A DNA stretch of 64,000 nucleotides from Scalesia atractyloides (GCA_947069175.1 CAMTDV010000030.1:100526411-100590410); one strand, 5' to 3'. Shown: positions 35,132-48,600, numbered from the stretch's first letter. Program-made: numbers and translations. Notes: generated by a model from the sequence alone, not told the origin.

Positions 35132-36300
35132 GACTCTATATTCGTTCTAAACTACGATTTTCGAGTTTCTATTTTAACTAAATAGCGCAAAAATGTACCC
35201 CCACCCTCAAAATGTAATCCACCTGCATAATAACACAAGTAAGCATCTAAATCCATTTTTTACAAATAAAAAAATAGCATAAATAATAAAAGATTATGTA
35301 CCTGAAAGACTATCATCCTCTGAATGTGACAATCAGAAGGTGAATACGATCGGCAATTGCGTCAAAAGTAGAAAACACAATACCGAAACTTGCAGCCTCA
35401 CTTCATGATTATATAACTTAGCGATCTTTCTTGAAGTGTCGATTCGACTTCCTTTCTTTTGGAGCTGCAAATTGATGAAGATCGTTTATCGAATTATCGG
35501 TTCATTGAACTGGAGAAATCAAGAGGATCTTGATGTGAAAGGTAATTTTTAATATCTTTGATATATATTATTGGATCAAGAATCATGGAGCTGTCCTCGA
35601 AACCTAATAACAGACAAAAAAAACTGTAAATTGTAATTTGTAAATGCACAAGAATCTTTATGGAAATAGCTTGGAAGTTCACAAATAAGTCAAAAATAAC
35701 TGAGTTTCTTGATTTAGACTTGCTATTTCAAGAAACTTAAAAAGTTCCAAGATTTGCCCCCAATTTTTTATTTTATTTTAAAAGAAATCATCAAATTAAA
35801 ATGGATCACATCTACATATGAATCAAATCAACCCCATGAGATGAACACAAGAAACAAGCAAAACCCTAGTTTAAAACCCTCTTAAATCACCACCAAACAC
35901 ACAATGCTTTAAAGTTACATAATTTAACATCCAGATGACCTAAATTGATTATTTAATAACACCCAGAAAACAAAAACACAAAAAAAAAACAATAATCAAT
36001 ACCAGATTGGCACTCCACTTTTTCAAGATTTGCAAGCCAAAAACCCCAATATCCCCATCAAAATAATAACTTTCATCCAACCCAATTCAAGATTTGAATC
36101 ATAAACACAAACCCATATAACAAAATAACAAGAACAACAACACAAACTCAAATTCATATTTCAAGATTCAAGATTCAAGTCAAGGAAACTTTAGACAAAA
36201 AGATCAAACCTTTGAAAGAAATTTTGATTGATTGATTACAACAGTGTTTCTTTAAGAAGAATCTTTAGAACCTGTGAAGACAGTGATAGAAAAAAATGTG
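35132..36300 (-). promoter_or_regulatory. Leader and promoter region of the CRCK-like kinase
   Basis: Upstream of the kinase start lie A/C-rich segments and two CCT/ACCTG-containing sites (near 35222, 35302 and 36205) that read as possible minus-strand splice donors, so the leader probably contains one or more introns. The exact transcription start could not be fixed. Confidence 0.35.
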
Positions 36301-38035
36301 AAATTAAGGAAGATGCCAATAAATAATGTCATGTGTTTTGAATTTGGATGAATATTTTTGGGTGTTCACATTTGAGGTCATCATTTTTGGAATTGTAGGT
36401 AGATTGGGTCAATTTATCTTATTGTTTTTATTATATTATTCATACATAGTTAAAAAGATTGTGACTTTTTTTGTATTAATTGTTTATAAGATAAATTAGT
36501 GGTTGATGTTAATTGACAGTTATATTTTCTTCATATTGTTAAATTCAACTGGTTTATAAAGAGTAAGTTTAGTTGAATTCAACTAGACTATAATTGGACT
36601 ATTCTATTTTAAAAGGTTAAGGATTATTTTTATTAAAAGGGATAAAGAGTTTTTTTTTTTTATAAGATTGTGTTTAGAGTTTATGGTACGAATTGTTGGG
36701 TGTTCACATTTGAGGTCATTGTTTAATGGGGATGGATCAATTGTAAAAAAGATGGAGACGAAGGTCATGGGTGTTCACATTTGAAATCAACCCGACCCGG
36801 ATCCTTTAGAACCGTATACTCTTTTATTGATGAAATTGGTAATCATGAACGAACCTTAGAAGCCTACGTAGTTCCGAGTGAAAAAGGTTCTAATGGATCG
36901 AGTAAAGAGTATGATGAGCTAGAACCTTTTTGTGTATCGAGCCTTTTAAGGGAAAGTGAAACAAGATATGTTTTTTTAATACACGCACCCTTTTAATTAA
37001 CACATGCCCCTTTGTTCAACACACATACTCCTTTGATTAACACATACCCTTTTATTTAACACATATACTCCTCGATTTAACAAACATGCTCCTTCCTTTC
37101 AATTTTAAAGAAAACTGGATTTATATACAGATCTGATTAAGGAACCAGACTTAAAAGTTCATTCAAGATCAAAAGGAAAATTAGGGTAAGATTATTTGGG
37201 GAGATTGAGTCCAGAAAACTCAAAATCAGATTCTGACTAATGGAAAATCAATTTTTTTAAAGAACAAGAGGGAAAGGTCAAAAATAGATTTTGACTTTAC
37301 ATATTTTGGAGGAAAATGATTTTAAGAACCATTAAATAAGTTTTGATTATAACTATTAAAAAATCCAGATTTAATATCTTTTATTTATTTGGAAATTCTT
37401 ATAAGTTTTGATTATTACTATTAAAAAATCCGGAATAATATCTTTTATGTATTTGGAAATTCTTTAGATATCCAGAAATTATAATTATCGTGATATATGT
37501 ATTTGTTTTTGATCATATATGTTTATCTTTGATTTGTATTTTGTGTTAAGTTGATCATTTATGTTGGCGTCGGCTATACAACAAACAATTATTTACCATC
37601 ATCTAATTTAATTCTGGCTTCTTATATCATGTTATATTATGTGCATGTTTATCATTTATATATGTATTTCTCATTTGAAGGAATGTTTATGTTCTAGATC
37701 TTATGGAAGTACCACTCAATTGTTGATTTATTTTATTGCCATTCGTTATTTTTTTTATGTTTAATTGATTTATTTTATTGCCATTCGTTATTTTTTTTAT
37801 GTTTAATGTAGGTATGGCGTTGGTCTGTATTTACTTTTTTACACTGCTTGGAAAGAGTTTTCGCTTATCTAATTTAGATCATATGTATCTTAATTTATGT
37901 TCATAACTATTAATTTTTTATTTTGTTTAAAGACTAAGGTTGTTTCTCTTACATAAAAAATAAGATTCTTAAACTTTCTTCAATGGATTTAAGCATTCAT
38001 TACTAATAATTAACATTATGCTGCAATGCGCGGGT
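36301..38035. other. Spacer without recognised gene
   Basis: AT-rich. A plus-strand frame at 36781-36996 (71 residues) has no known domain. A 42-base tandem duplication lies at 37719-37804 (TTGATTTATTTTATTGCCAT repeated). A GC-rich word at 38020 (CTGCAATGCGCGGG) resembles a decayed Helitron hairpin in minus orientation. Confidence 0.4.
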
Positions 38036-38970
38036 TAACGTCAACTTTTATACTTCAAATTTGGATATAATATAAACTAGTTTTTTATGTGATGTGCATT
38101 ACGGCGGATCAAAACGTAAACTAACTCGAATTTATATAGGCAAGTCAAAACGTATTATACGTGACCTAACTCATACATGTGAAAGGTACAAAATAAAGCA
38201 CGAAAGCGTAGACTAAATTTACGTCGAAACGTACACAAACTCGGATTTATAAGAAAAAGTATACCAAAATTATGTCGAAATGTAGACAAACTCGAACTTT
38301 TGTACCAACTATGCAGCGTGATTATGTATAGATCATTATTGGCCCTTTACGTTAAACGTAGATCAACTCGAATTTAACCGACGAATCAAAATGTATTATA
38401 TTTGACCCGACTCATTTTCAAACAAAATTTACGTCGAAACGTACATAAAAAGGTAAGCATGAAAATGTATTATAATTGAAAACAAAATTACGTCGAAACA
38501 TACATAAAAAGTCAGGATGAAAACGTATTATTTTACGCGGCTCGTTTCCATATAAAATTTATGTCCAAATGTAGACCACTTGAATTTATACCGTCGAATT
38601 AAGACGTATTATATTTGACCTGGCTCGTTTATGAACAAAATTAATATCCAAAAACACATAAAAAAGTAAGCACAGAAATGTATTATAATTTACCCGAATC
38701 GTTTCAAACAAATTTTTCGTCGAAACGTAGACCAAGACGTACATAAAAATAAACACTCAACACTATTTTTTTTAAGTTAACGAACAAATGTATTAAGAAA
38801 ATTCAGATTATATATACTCTCGAAGGGTCAAAGTGACATTTTACAAAGTTCATAAAAAGTTAAGGGCTAAACAAGGCATTTTCTAAACTTAAGGGGCTAA
38901 CAGAGGGTTAAAATAAGATTTGACAAAGTTGAAGGTAAAAGTGAAATTCCTACCAACATTTCTTTATAAA
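38036..38970. repeat. Degenerate repeats with ACGTCGAAACGTA core
   Basis: Words ACGTCGAAACGTA, CTCGAATTTATA and ACGTATTATATTTGACC recur six or more times at irregular spacing of roughly 60-120 bases, in one orientation. This looks like the decayed interior of a transposon, possibly the Helitron-like end at 38020. No protein-coding frame survives. Confidence 0.45.
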
Positions 38971-38985
38971 ATTATATAGAATACA

Positions 38986-39931
38986 AGTGTTTACGGTCCG
39001 GTTTTGACAGTTTTTAGGTCAAACCGTGAACCAAACCGTTAGTAACGGTTTTTGGTTATTGAAAACCTAAACCGAACCTTTGAAATTTAAAACCGAACCA
39101 AACTGAACCGTTACTAACGGTTTGGTTTCACGGTTTGTGCTTATTGGTATTTAATCATGTCGATCTTTAACTTAATGGCTACCAAAACTTTGAAGTAACC
39201 TTATACTTACCGGTGGTGGGAGCATGAGTTATAATTATATAAGGGTTCATATACCTATAACAATTTTTCATGTGTTCAAGAAAAAGTTGCCTATAGTAAA
39301 AGTGGAGCGAAAGAGTGCAGATAGGAAGATGAATAAAATGAGTAAAACACACTCAATAATCATGTCTTGAAGTCTATATTACGTTGATATAATAGTTGTT
39401 GATGTTTTTGTATTGTTCACACAAGATGGGATTTTACATTACTAATGGATTAAGATGGTTTCTACTGGTTCAAGATATATTAGATTTAAGAATTACTACT
39501 GTTAATAATAGTCATCACTATTGAATCAACAAACACTTAAAATTAATTTAAGTCCAATTTATAGTTTTTATAGCATTAGAGTTGCTAATAATAGTCATCA
39601 CTATTGAATCCACAAACACTTAAAATTAATTTAAGTCCAATTTATAGTTTTTATAGCCTTAGAGTTAGCATAACTTTATTTGAACAGCTGAACTAATTCA
39701 AACAAAAACAATTAAATTAAATGTATATGATATGAAATATTTAAAAAAAATGTGTATATGATAAACATACGGTCCGGTCCGATTTAAACGAAACCGCAAA
39801 CCAAACCGTTCAATACGGTTTAAAATTTTTTAAACCAACTGACCGAAAGTTAATGAAAAAACCGACCGTCAAACCAACCGATGACCGGTTTGGACGGTTT
39901 CACGATTTTGAACCGAACCGTGGACACCCCT
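38986..39931. mobile_element. hAT-type non-autonomous element with 8-bp target duplication (946 bp)
   Basis: Left end AGTGTTTACGGTCCGG and right end CCGTGGACACCCCT are imperfect inverted repeats, and sub-terminal AACCGAACC/GGTTCGGTT motifs recur in both arms. Perfect 8-bp direct repeats AGAATACA flank it at 38978-38985 and 39932-39939. The length of the duplication and the end sequence fit hAT. A 92-base internal tandem duplication sits at about 39497-39670. No transposase remains. Confidence 0.75.
39497..39670. repeat. Tandem ~92-bp duplication inside the hAT element
   Basis: The segment starting AATAGTCATCACTATTGAAT and running through TTTAAGTCCAATTTATAG is present twice back to back with only two or three differences. 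Confidence 0.8.
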
Positions 39932-40311
39932 AGAATACACTAAGTAATGTATCGAATTCATACGTATACATCTAGCTGGAAAAGAATTTCATCAAAATAT
40001 ACATTACTATTCTTTTAAATAATATTATTGTATTAATATTAATTGAATTCGATTACAATAACACTTAAAAAAATAATACAGATACAGGTCGTGTAAAGTA
40101 TTAACATATGCAAATTACATTCAATTTCTACACAATTGATTGTATAAAGTGGTGCAAATCAATTTCTATACATTAAATTTCAATTGGTAATAGAAAGTAT
40201 TAACATATACAAAAATACGTTACATTACTTAATACTTATAAAGATAAATAAACTCAAAAAAAGTATTAAACAGATCATCATGCAATTGTAATATTTGCCT
40301 GCCTTGGGTTA

Positions 40312-41245
40312 GGAGTATGGGTTAACATGTGGCGGAGGTGGGGTTCAACCGGGGATGACTGGCATGGATTTTTGGCGTGGCTTGGGCTGGCATGGCCAGC
40401 CATGTGGATATTGAATATATATATATTTTTTATACTATGATTTTTTTATAAATAACACACCACTTAAATTTAAAAAAAGAGTTATATAATCATAACAAAT
40501 TAAGAAAACAACTTAATAAATCCTAACAAATTAAAAAAACGTCCTATAAATCCTAAAAAATAATAAAATACTAATTAATAAATCCCAAAAGAATAAAAAT
40601 TACAAAGTACGATAAATATTAAAGTGGGAACCCACTTAAATTCCGGGTTCCCATCGTGCTTGTAGTCGATTTTGACGATCTCCACCCGATCATCGTGACC
40701 AAGCTCGCCCGTAGGGACACGATTGTAGCATGTTTTAAATCTTTCCAGCTTCGGTTTTTGTTCATGCCACTTATGTTGGCACGCGTTCAAGTTGTGACGA
40801 GTGTTTCCAACATGTTGATATTGACCAAACATTTGTGCCCAGTACGCGGTTTGACCCCGACCAAGTGCACGTTGCGCGTCAACGATCGATGTCACGAGCG
40901 CAAGCTCCTCCTCTTCAGTCCAATTCACCATTTTCTTTTTTTGGTTGGTTTTGGAAGTGGGTCTGTGATTGATAAAGAGATTAATAGTGAAAAAAATATA
41001 GGTTTGAGGTGGTATTTTAAAAAATGTGATTTTTTGCAAGAGAACCGCCATCCCAACGGCTAGCCCCAACGTTCAGCAACAGCTGGCCAATCCCAGCGGT
41101 CCACCTCATCTCGCCAGCCCGCCCCACGCCAAGCACCAATTCCACGCCAGCAGGGAAACGCCGCTTCCCATGCTGACTCGGTATGGCCATAACGGTGTTG
41201 CTTGGCTAGCCACGCCAAAACTCAAACACACACCCAATGGTCTAA
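40312..41245 (-). mobile_element. PIF/Harbinger-like element remnant
   Basis: A GC-rich segment in AT-rich surroundings. TTTTGGCGTGGCT occurs at the left (about 40371) and, inverted, at the right (about 41210), suggesting terminal or sub-terminal inverted repeats. Between them lies a minus-strand Myb/SANT-like gene fragment. No transposase DDE gene is present, so the element is internally deleted. Outer ends and target duplication could not be fixed. Confidence 0.5.
40575..40931 (-). pseudogene. Myb/SANT-like protein fragment of a Harbinger-type transposon
   Basis: The frame begins MVNWTEEEELALVTSI at 40931 and continues through AYWAQMFGQYQ, CQHKWHEQKPKLERF and NPEFKW; the frame is open further upstream to 41069 but that part is unlike protein. 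WTEEEE..L followed by W..(10-20)..W..W spacing is the Myb/SANT-like (trihelix-related) fold of the DNA-binding ORF1 of PIF/Harbinger transposons and their domesticated relatives, often mis-named glutathione S-transferase T3-like in plant genomes. It ends soon after FKWV without the usual acidic and C-terminal half, so it is truncated. Host function is unlikely. Confidence 0.55.
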
Positions 41246-41249
41246 TTTT

Positions 41250-43330
41250 AAAAACTTGTGTGCATAATAGCACATAAATAAAAACATTATATACCATAAT
41301 GGTATCGAAACGAGTATATATACTAACTTTAGAACTAAAATAAATACATGTTATTATTGTATATTATAGTCATATAATAAAATACTAGTTAATGCTACTT
41401 TATTTTGTAAAACTTTCAATTTTTAGATTAAACAATAACTGTTTTTTAATCAATTTCTTTACTTAAAACTTTTTTGTAAATAGGGCCATCTGATTATCAA
41501 ATAAGGATGAGTTGGGCCTAAACTTGGGCTTTATATAAAGCCTTGAGCCCATTATAGATTCTTTCACTAGAGGATTATGAAAACTTCTACAATCTTCAAG
41601 CTCTGATGGCTTGGTATCATCGTATTTTTTTTGTGTAATTGGATTTTAACACTATTAAAGGGAAATAAGAATAAATGTTAATACGAGTTAGAAGGTGTAA
41701 AGTATTGATACATTCATGTTATTTTTATGCCATGCACTAACGAACCCGAGGGTTCAGGGTGACGCTCTCTTTTGTGGGTTCAGGGGCAACACCCCAGGTG
41801 GGGTCCAAGGGACAACGCCCAGGACAAGGTCTCGTTGAAACTGATCATCAGTTATAGCTGACTATTAGTGGTAATCAATGACAACTTGGTTCATAAGTGG
41901 TAACTAGTACTAATAGACATGACTATATTCAAGAAGCACTTCTGGATGTTACAAAAACAAGTAAATTTCCTCGTGCGTTGCGGCGGGTTCGAAATGTAAC
42001 AGTGACAGATCTAGGAATTTTTTTCAGAGTTTCTTTTGATAGATTTTCACTAATTCTTATTATTATTTTTTTCTAAATCATACAAGGTTTTCACTAATTT
42101 TTTCTATTTTTTTCAGAACCAAGGGGATTCTTAAGAACCTAAAACCTGAATCCACCCTTAATCATGTAACATCGTCAAACTTCCTTGCAATTATGTAACA
42201 CCCACATTTCTAAAAGACTCAACTAAAAACAAATCAACACATAAATAGTCCTAACTTTTTGAATTATGATAATAAAAAACATGACACGTCCATTTAATTA
42301 TAAACTTGGTAAATATAACATATAAATTCAAAGAAAAAACAATAATCATTAACATCCCACCAAATCCTTTATTGCTTTAATCCACCATACGTGACACAAT
42401 TGCGGATCAAACTTGGATCTTCACTGTAAAATCCACGCCTCCTGCCACTAGGCTGCAAGTGGGGATTTATAAGCCGAGCTATTAAACCTGGTTTTCAGAT
42501 CACAAACCATAAATGAAACCGTAAAAATTCCAGACCATCAAAACCTATCAATTACTTAATTACTTTGCTTTATACGGTTACATAAGTTCCAACGAGGTAT
42601 AAACAATCCTAGATTGTGATAATTCACTCAAGTGCACTTATGATATATTGTTTGTGTTTTATTGTAAAGAATAATTTATGCACCAATAAAATGATACACA
42701 CACTATATAAACTTTTTAACACCAAAGAAAAGCTTTTCATCAATAAAGAAAAAAAAACAAAAAAGGTAAAAATTGAGTGGTACATGAATAATGCATTATC
42801 ACATGATGTAACACTTGGTCTATCCATTTTCTTGTCTCAAAGCACCTTACCACATGGTTATGTTTTGAGGGTGTGTCATTTTCTTTCAATAGACATCGAT
42901 CATATTTCGTAATCAACTAATTTTTCTGTAAAAAAATCAATTGTTACATTAAATCATTACTTATTAACTTACTCGTAATGTGAAATGTCGTACGAATTAA
43001 AGATTTGTTTTTTTACAGTCGATTTTGGAGTACTTTAACCAATCAATCAAACAAACATACCCGATAAGTATCTACTTGTAGCAGAATCTGAGAAAGATAA
43101 AATATGAATAAACATTGTCTATTTTAGAAGGAGCTAGAGATGTTACACCCACTAATACCCTTAACTAAAAAAATATATGTACCCATCATAAAACAATATT
43201 TATGTATTTTGTCTCACATATTAGATGACCCGTACCAAATACTAATATCATATAACATAGTGTAAATTAATATATTATACAAGTATATATAATATATAAT
43301 AAATATATACATAAGACAAAAATACAAGAT
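41250..43330. other. Spacer with probable retrotransposon debris
   Basis: No gene was found. Around 41745-41850 a GC-richer stretch (GGTGGGGTCCAAGGGACAAC) resembles plant LTR sequence. Near 41965 the word GTGCGTTGCGGCGGG looks like a decayed Helitron hairpin on the minus strand, without an intact CTRR. The rest is AT-rich. Confidence 0.35.
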
Positions 43331-43345
43331 AAGTGCAAATATTAT

Positions 43346-43575
43346 GGGTCCTCCACTATGGCATAGTGGTTGTTCCCATCTCGGTAAAAGCTTGACCTGT
43401 GGTTTTATCCGGGTTCGAGTCCAAAGGTAGGGGGAAGGCGCAGTTTTACCTATTCTACGGGGTTTCTGTGCATCAGGGGTGTGCTATGCTTTCTAGTGGT
43501 GGTCGAGTAGTCGGCCTTTGGACATAGCTCCGAAAGGATGAGTTTACACGTGGAAAGCAGTTAGCCGTTAAAAAA
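43346..43575 (+). mobile_element. tRNA-derived SINE with 15-bp target duplication (230 bp)
   Basis: The element has an internal RNA polymerase III promoter: an A box in GGCATAGTGGTTGTT and a B box in GGGTTCGAGTCC about 45 bases later. Downstream is a tRNA-unrelated body ending CGAAAGGATGAGTTTACACG and a short A-rich tail. Perfect 15-bp direct repeats AAGTGCAAATATTAT flank it at 43331-43345 and 43576-43590, which marks a target-primed insertion and a young copy. The related relic at 25990-26262 shares the 3' body. Confidence 0.85.
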
Positions 43576-43590
43576 AAGTGCAAATATTAT

Positions 43591-43660
43591 CTCACAACAC
43601 TACACACACACATATATATATGAACATTGCTTATTTTTGTTTTTTGTTATTTTATTATAT

Positions 43661-43691
<31 letters not shown>

Positions 43692-46600
43692 ATTTTTATT
43701 ATTTTATTATTATAATATTAATATCTTTTCACATATTTTGTTCTTCTCTTATAACTTTTAATATACGATACTTTATAAAATACGGAAAGTAAATATGAGG
43801 CTGTCACACACACAAGCTTAGATGTGAAACCCACGAAACTACGTCGTTTTAATTTAAAAAAACTAATATTGGAAACCCAAACATACCATTTCGGTTCTTC
43901 CTCTTTTCTATGTGATTTTTTGAAGTTCTACAAATCCTATTTCTAAGAACTTATAAAAGTAGAAGCTTAATCAAATACATTTTGAACCTAAAGATCACGA
44001 AACTTTCATGGAAAATCAAAACTAAGATTCAAATCAATGGAACGGAAGAAAGAACAGATAAAAGATCAAATCTTGACTATTTAAATCTGAAATCAAATCC
44101 TCTTATAAACTGAATATTGTTTTTGGTTTTGAAGATTCAATTGGCCCAAACCTTCACATTTAAGCATTTATATGTAAAAAAATTACCCCAAGTCCTCATA
44201 TAAACTGATATATGTTTCAATTTCGTATCATCATGCCACAAGTGCTTTGAAGTGAATATTTTAAGTGAAATGAGACGTTTGAAGTGAAGACTTTAAATTC
44301 CTGAATCAATAAAAGATGTGATAGTGTTCCTGCACTTGTAAAATATTGTTTGAATTTTTAGCCTCACTAGAGTTTAAGGTTTAAAATGAATTCAAAAAAC
44401 ACAGTTTTGAGTTCCGGTCATCAAAATTATATCTTCAATCTATTTTGATTTCCGTTTCGTTCATTTTGATTTGATTCTTAGTTTTGGTTTTATTAATTAA
44501 AGTTCATTGCTTTATAGGATTGAAGAACATGAATTTAATTAAAGCCATATGTTTTTAGAAATAGAGATATGTAACTTCTTCATCATAGAGAAACAGAAAA
44601 GACAGAAGATATAAGATGGTGAATTTTTTGAGGTTTTTAATCATAACTACGTAGTTTTGAGGGTTTTGCATCCAAGCTTAGGTGTGTAACAGATTCATAT
44701 TCACTTTTCCCTTATAAAATTCGGGCATGACCTTTCGATATACTTATTTTTATCTACGTCCCGGTATAAATTTCACTTAAAACTAAGTTATAAATAGTAA
44801 TGTATAAATAATCGAATCACAAACATACGTGTTGTCATGATATATAGTATAGTGTAGATTCTTCCCTATAGATTTAATATCTTTATGAATTTATTTGGTT
44901 TTACTAGTATTGTGTAGAATCTTCCCTATAAGATAAATGATTTAATATCTTTATGAATTTATTTGGTTTTACCAATGTGCCAAAGTGAGAGTGATTTATG
45001 TTTGTGAGTTTTATAGGTTATAAAGATGTCCAAAATTATGACACTCAGAGGTTTAGTGATATGATATTTAACTCTCATAAAAATGTTAAGATTTGTGGAG
45101 GCCTCGGCCTTGGGAGAGCAATCGAACCTAGGAGAATTTGAAGAAGGGTTTTGGCAGGTTGCCAAAAAAAACATGTTTTTTTGTTCTCAAAGCTATTTAC
45201 CCTAATCTATTTAGTATAAGTTGATTTGTAGGGATTTTGTAATTCATAGAGTATCTAAATAAAAGAGTACGTTACATCAATCGAACACGTAAATCTCTTA
45301 TGTTCTGTTTTCTTTACATTGTTTGTGTTCATATGTGTTGCGTCAATTCCAAAGCTAACAAGAAATGATACGAGTATAAATTTTTACAAGTATAAAATTA
45401 AGTATAAAACCTTGAAAATTCAAACCTCTAAAAAAGATAAAATTAGGTGTAAAAATTTAAATAAAAAATGGTCCTCGTAAAATGAATTTTATAACAGATT
45501 TTATCCAGTGTAATGAGTGAACATGCCCCCACCATATAAGTTGTTGTCACTTGTTATTTTCAATTTCATAAGCTAAATCGAAAAGTAACACTTCCGTACC
45601 AAACGCATCAACAAATATATGGTTATATATATTAATCAAATTTCATAAATACCTTTTGATTAATAAAATAAAACTGAAATATATGTAAATTTACATGCAA
45701 TATATGAGTTTTAAAAAAAGCTTATATATTTAGTAGTTATTTCATTAAGTGGTATAATATTAAAAGAAATGATCGTTTGTGCTTCCTAAATAGATTCAAA
45801 TATAAATGGTTAAAAAGTGTGAAATAAGCATTAAAGAGCAAAAAAAAAAAAGTTAAGTGTATCAAAATATAAAAAAGAGCAATGATAGATAAAATTTCCC
45901 GTAACAAAACACGTATAACTAGCAACGTTAAAAGCGATGCTGAAATACACCAGTGAGTGGGAATGCTCTTAGTCTTATATGTGTATTTGTTTATATGTAA
46001 CGAATAATATGATTAAAAAAAAAAAGAATTTATGTCAAAAAGTATAGGAACAAATGTAAATCGTCATGTGTCTCGGTCATATCTTCCAACAAGGGTATTT
46101 TAAGTGTTGTTTTTTTTATTTGGTCTCATTATTAAACACATTTACTTAATCTCTTAGACTCTCCCTCATGATCCCTCCTATGTCAAAACAACCCAAACCA
46201 CCGTCATCACCACCATTTTATCACTCTTTGTTTATCTCATCAATCGTCCTTATGATGAAGAAAATGACGTCACTAAGAGCAACTCGTTTCTAGCTTGGAG
46301 GCATCACAAGCATTACATCGTATTTAAGGTGCTAGCTAGGGTTTTGGTGGAAGCGACAAAAGATTATCGCTAGTCCTCGAGGAGGGTCTTGGTGCATACA
46401 TGTTAGCATATTTAAATACATCTCTTTTGATAATTATAAGAACAATAAATATATGAATTAAATGCTAACTATAACAGATCGTATTAAATGCTAACTATAA
46501 CATATCGTATGCTTAGAATACATTACTTTTTTTTATCGAATTACATAAAAAATAGGAATACGAAACATAAGCATTCACATGATATGAGTATATATTTTTT

Positions 46601-48051
46601 AAAAGTTTGTGTATTATCATTTATATTTCTATTCTTATAAAAATATGTTGTGCATTTACAATTCGTTAATATGTATGCATCAACATTTCTTTATGATAAA
46701 ATTAAGATTTTATATTCTCCGTATAGAAAACAACTGTATTGGTTTTTTTTCGTTTGTTTTATTTAAACACCCCCATATACTAAACATTGTATCTTGAGTT
46801 CAATATTATAGTTCTCATGAATTCTAGTGAACTCTTTGAACCAAACCAGGTGACACGGCTATAACAAGTCGATCCACTTGGTATATATTCAAAATTGGCT
46901 CACTAAAAACTCAAGTCGAGCTGAATTTAAATGTTGTCGAGCCATAGCTCAAACCTAAAATAAAGCTCAATTAATAAATAATCACATATAATTAGGTTTA
47001 CAAGTCTAAACAAAAATATTACTTTTATAATTAACTATTAAAGAATAACATAATATATATAGTTACATAATAATATTATTATATATATTGACTAATAACC
47101 GAAACAAATATTATTAACTTTTTATATATAATCCGGTTATTGACCCATATATGTTACATGGGGTCATATAATATAAAGAATTTAATTATATAATCTATAA
47201 AAAACTTAATGTATTTTTTATTATCATATGACATGTCACATAAAGAACTTAAAATTATAAAAAAAGAATTGGCTCATATTAATAAGTAACACTAATGTAC
47301 CATAATAATCATTTATTATACGGGTTGAATACTGAAAAATATGTAATACATAAATATACTTTTTTTTTCGAACGACATAATGCATAAATATATATTTTTT
47401 TGCAAATGACTGAAATTTCATATTAAATTACATTACATTACATATAATATATATATATGTACTATTTTTTATTATTGTTTATTTTTTTGGAATATAACTT
47501 TTTATTTAAAATAATTAAATATAGTTTTATTAATATATCATAAATTAGATTTTTTATTTTATATTATAATATAATTTATTTATTTATATAATCTATAAAT
47601 ATAAATAACAAGCGAGTCAAGCATAACTTTAGGCAGACGCTTAAAAGAATAACCTAAAGATAAATATAGTGGTTAATTTTATATCACGTGACGAGCCTTA
47701 GATTATTTGTTACGAAACACACGGGATACGAAAATTAAACTTTTTTGAGATGAATATATAACTCTTTCAAATATTTATTTATTTAAACACAAACTTGTAT
47801 ATATTTAATGCTAAACCAGTGAGTCATTCATCTGGTACCAACTTCAAGATCATATGACACATAGATATCTCACAGCAAAGAATTATCACACATCCTCATA
47901 AAAACCATTAAATCAATTATCAAACAAACAAATAAACAATAAAACAATATTTTTAATAAACAAACAAATAAACAATAAAACTTGATTTTTGAATAAACAA
48001 ATCAACTGTATATTGAATATATTGTTGTATACAAAGAGCGTGCAAGGGAAT
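43591..48051. other. Long AT-rich spacer without recognised gene
   Basis: This is 4.4 kb with only short open frames of no known domain. It includes a TAA/ATT microsatellite near 43668, a ~75-base near-tandem duplication at about 44850-44975 (TTCTTCCCTATA followed by TTTAATATCTTTATGAATTT, twice), and a degenerate segment around 45925-45970. The minus-strand frame 44959-45174 resembles nothing I can name. Confidence 0.5.
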
Positions 48052-48600
48052 AGTGTCAGACAGCTGTCTGACACTTTTTATTGATCCGAACAAATTACGA
48101 TTTTACATTCAGTTAAAAATTACGATTTTACCTCCGTTTAAAACTGCTATTTTGACACATATTCAAAATTACAATCTTGCCATCGTTGTAGTTTTTACAA
48201 ATTACGATTTTACCCTTAACTCAAAATGTAGTCTTGCCATCGTTGTAGCTTTTGAAAAATTACGACGATTTCGCTCTTAGTCAAAATTGTGAATTCGCCC
48301 CCATTTCAAAATTATGATTTCGCCACCAGTTCAAAATTACAGTATTTTCACTATTTTAGTATTTTTATCAAAGCTATGGTAGTGTTCCATTTTAATTAGT
48401 TGACTCGATTTAACTTTTATTAGTGCCAGGCAGCTGCCTAGCACTCACTAATCGGTTTCGGCAAATTACAGTTTTGCCTCCAGCTCAAAGCTATGGTCTT
48501 GCAATCGTTGTAGCTTTTTTTTCCTTAGCAAAACTACAGTAGCGTTTTGTTTTAATTGGTTGACAAATATTTGGTCTTGCGTAAGCGACGAGGACATAAA
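48052..48600. repeat. Two tandem units headed by 24-bp palindromes, upstream of sucrose-phosphate synthase
   Basis: A perfect palindrome with half-site AGTGTCAGACAG occupies 48052-48075, and a near-perfect one with half-site AGTGCCAGGCAG occupies 48422-48445. Each heads a unit of degenerate AAATTACGATTTTACC/CCATCGTTGTAGCTTTT repeats and each unit ends in TTTTAATT(A/G)GTTGAC. The block is about 550 bases and lies 270 bases upstream of the sucrose-phosphate synthase start, so it may be a transposon sitting in or next to its promoter. Confidence 0.6.

Noticed and set aside
36781..36996. 71-residue frame upstream of the kinase
   Set aside because: No known domain, and no splice partners or conserved context; noted only as spacer.
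37995..38035. Helitron 3' end in minus orientation at CTGCAATGCGCGGG
   Set aside because: The hairpin is incomplete and no CTRR terminus is at the right distance.
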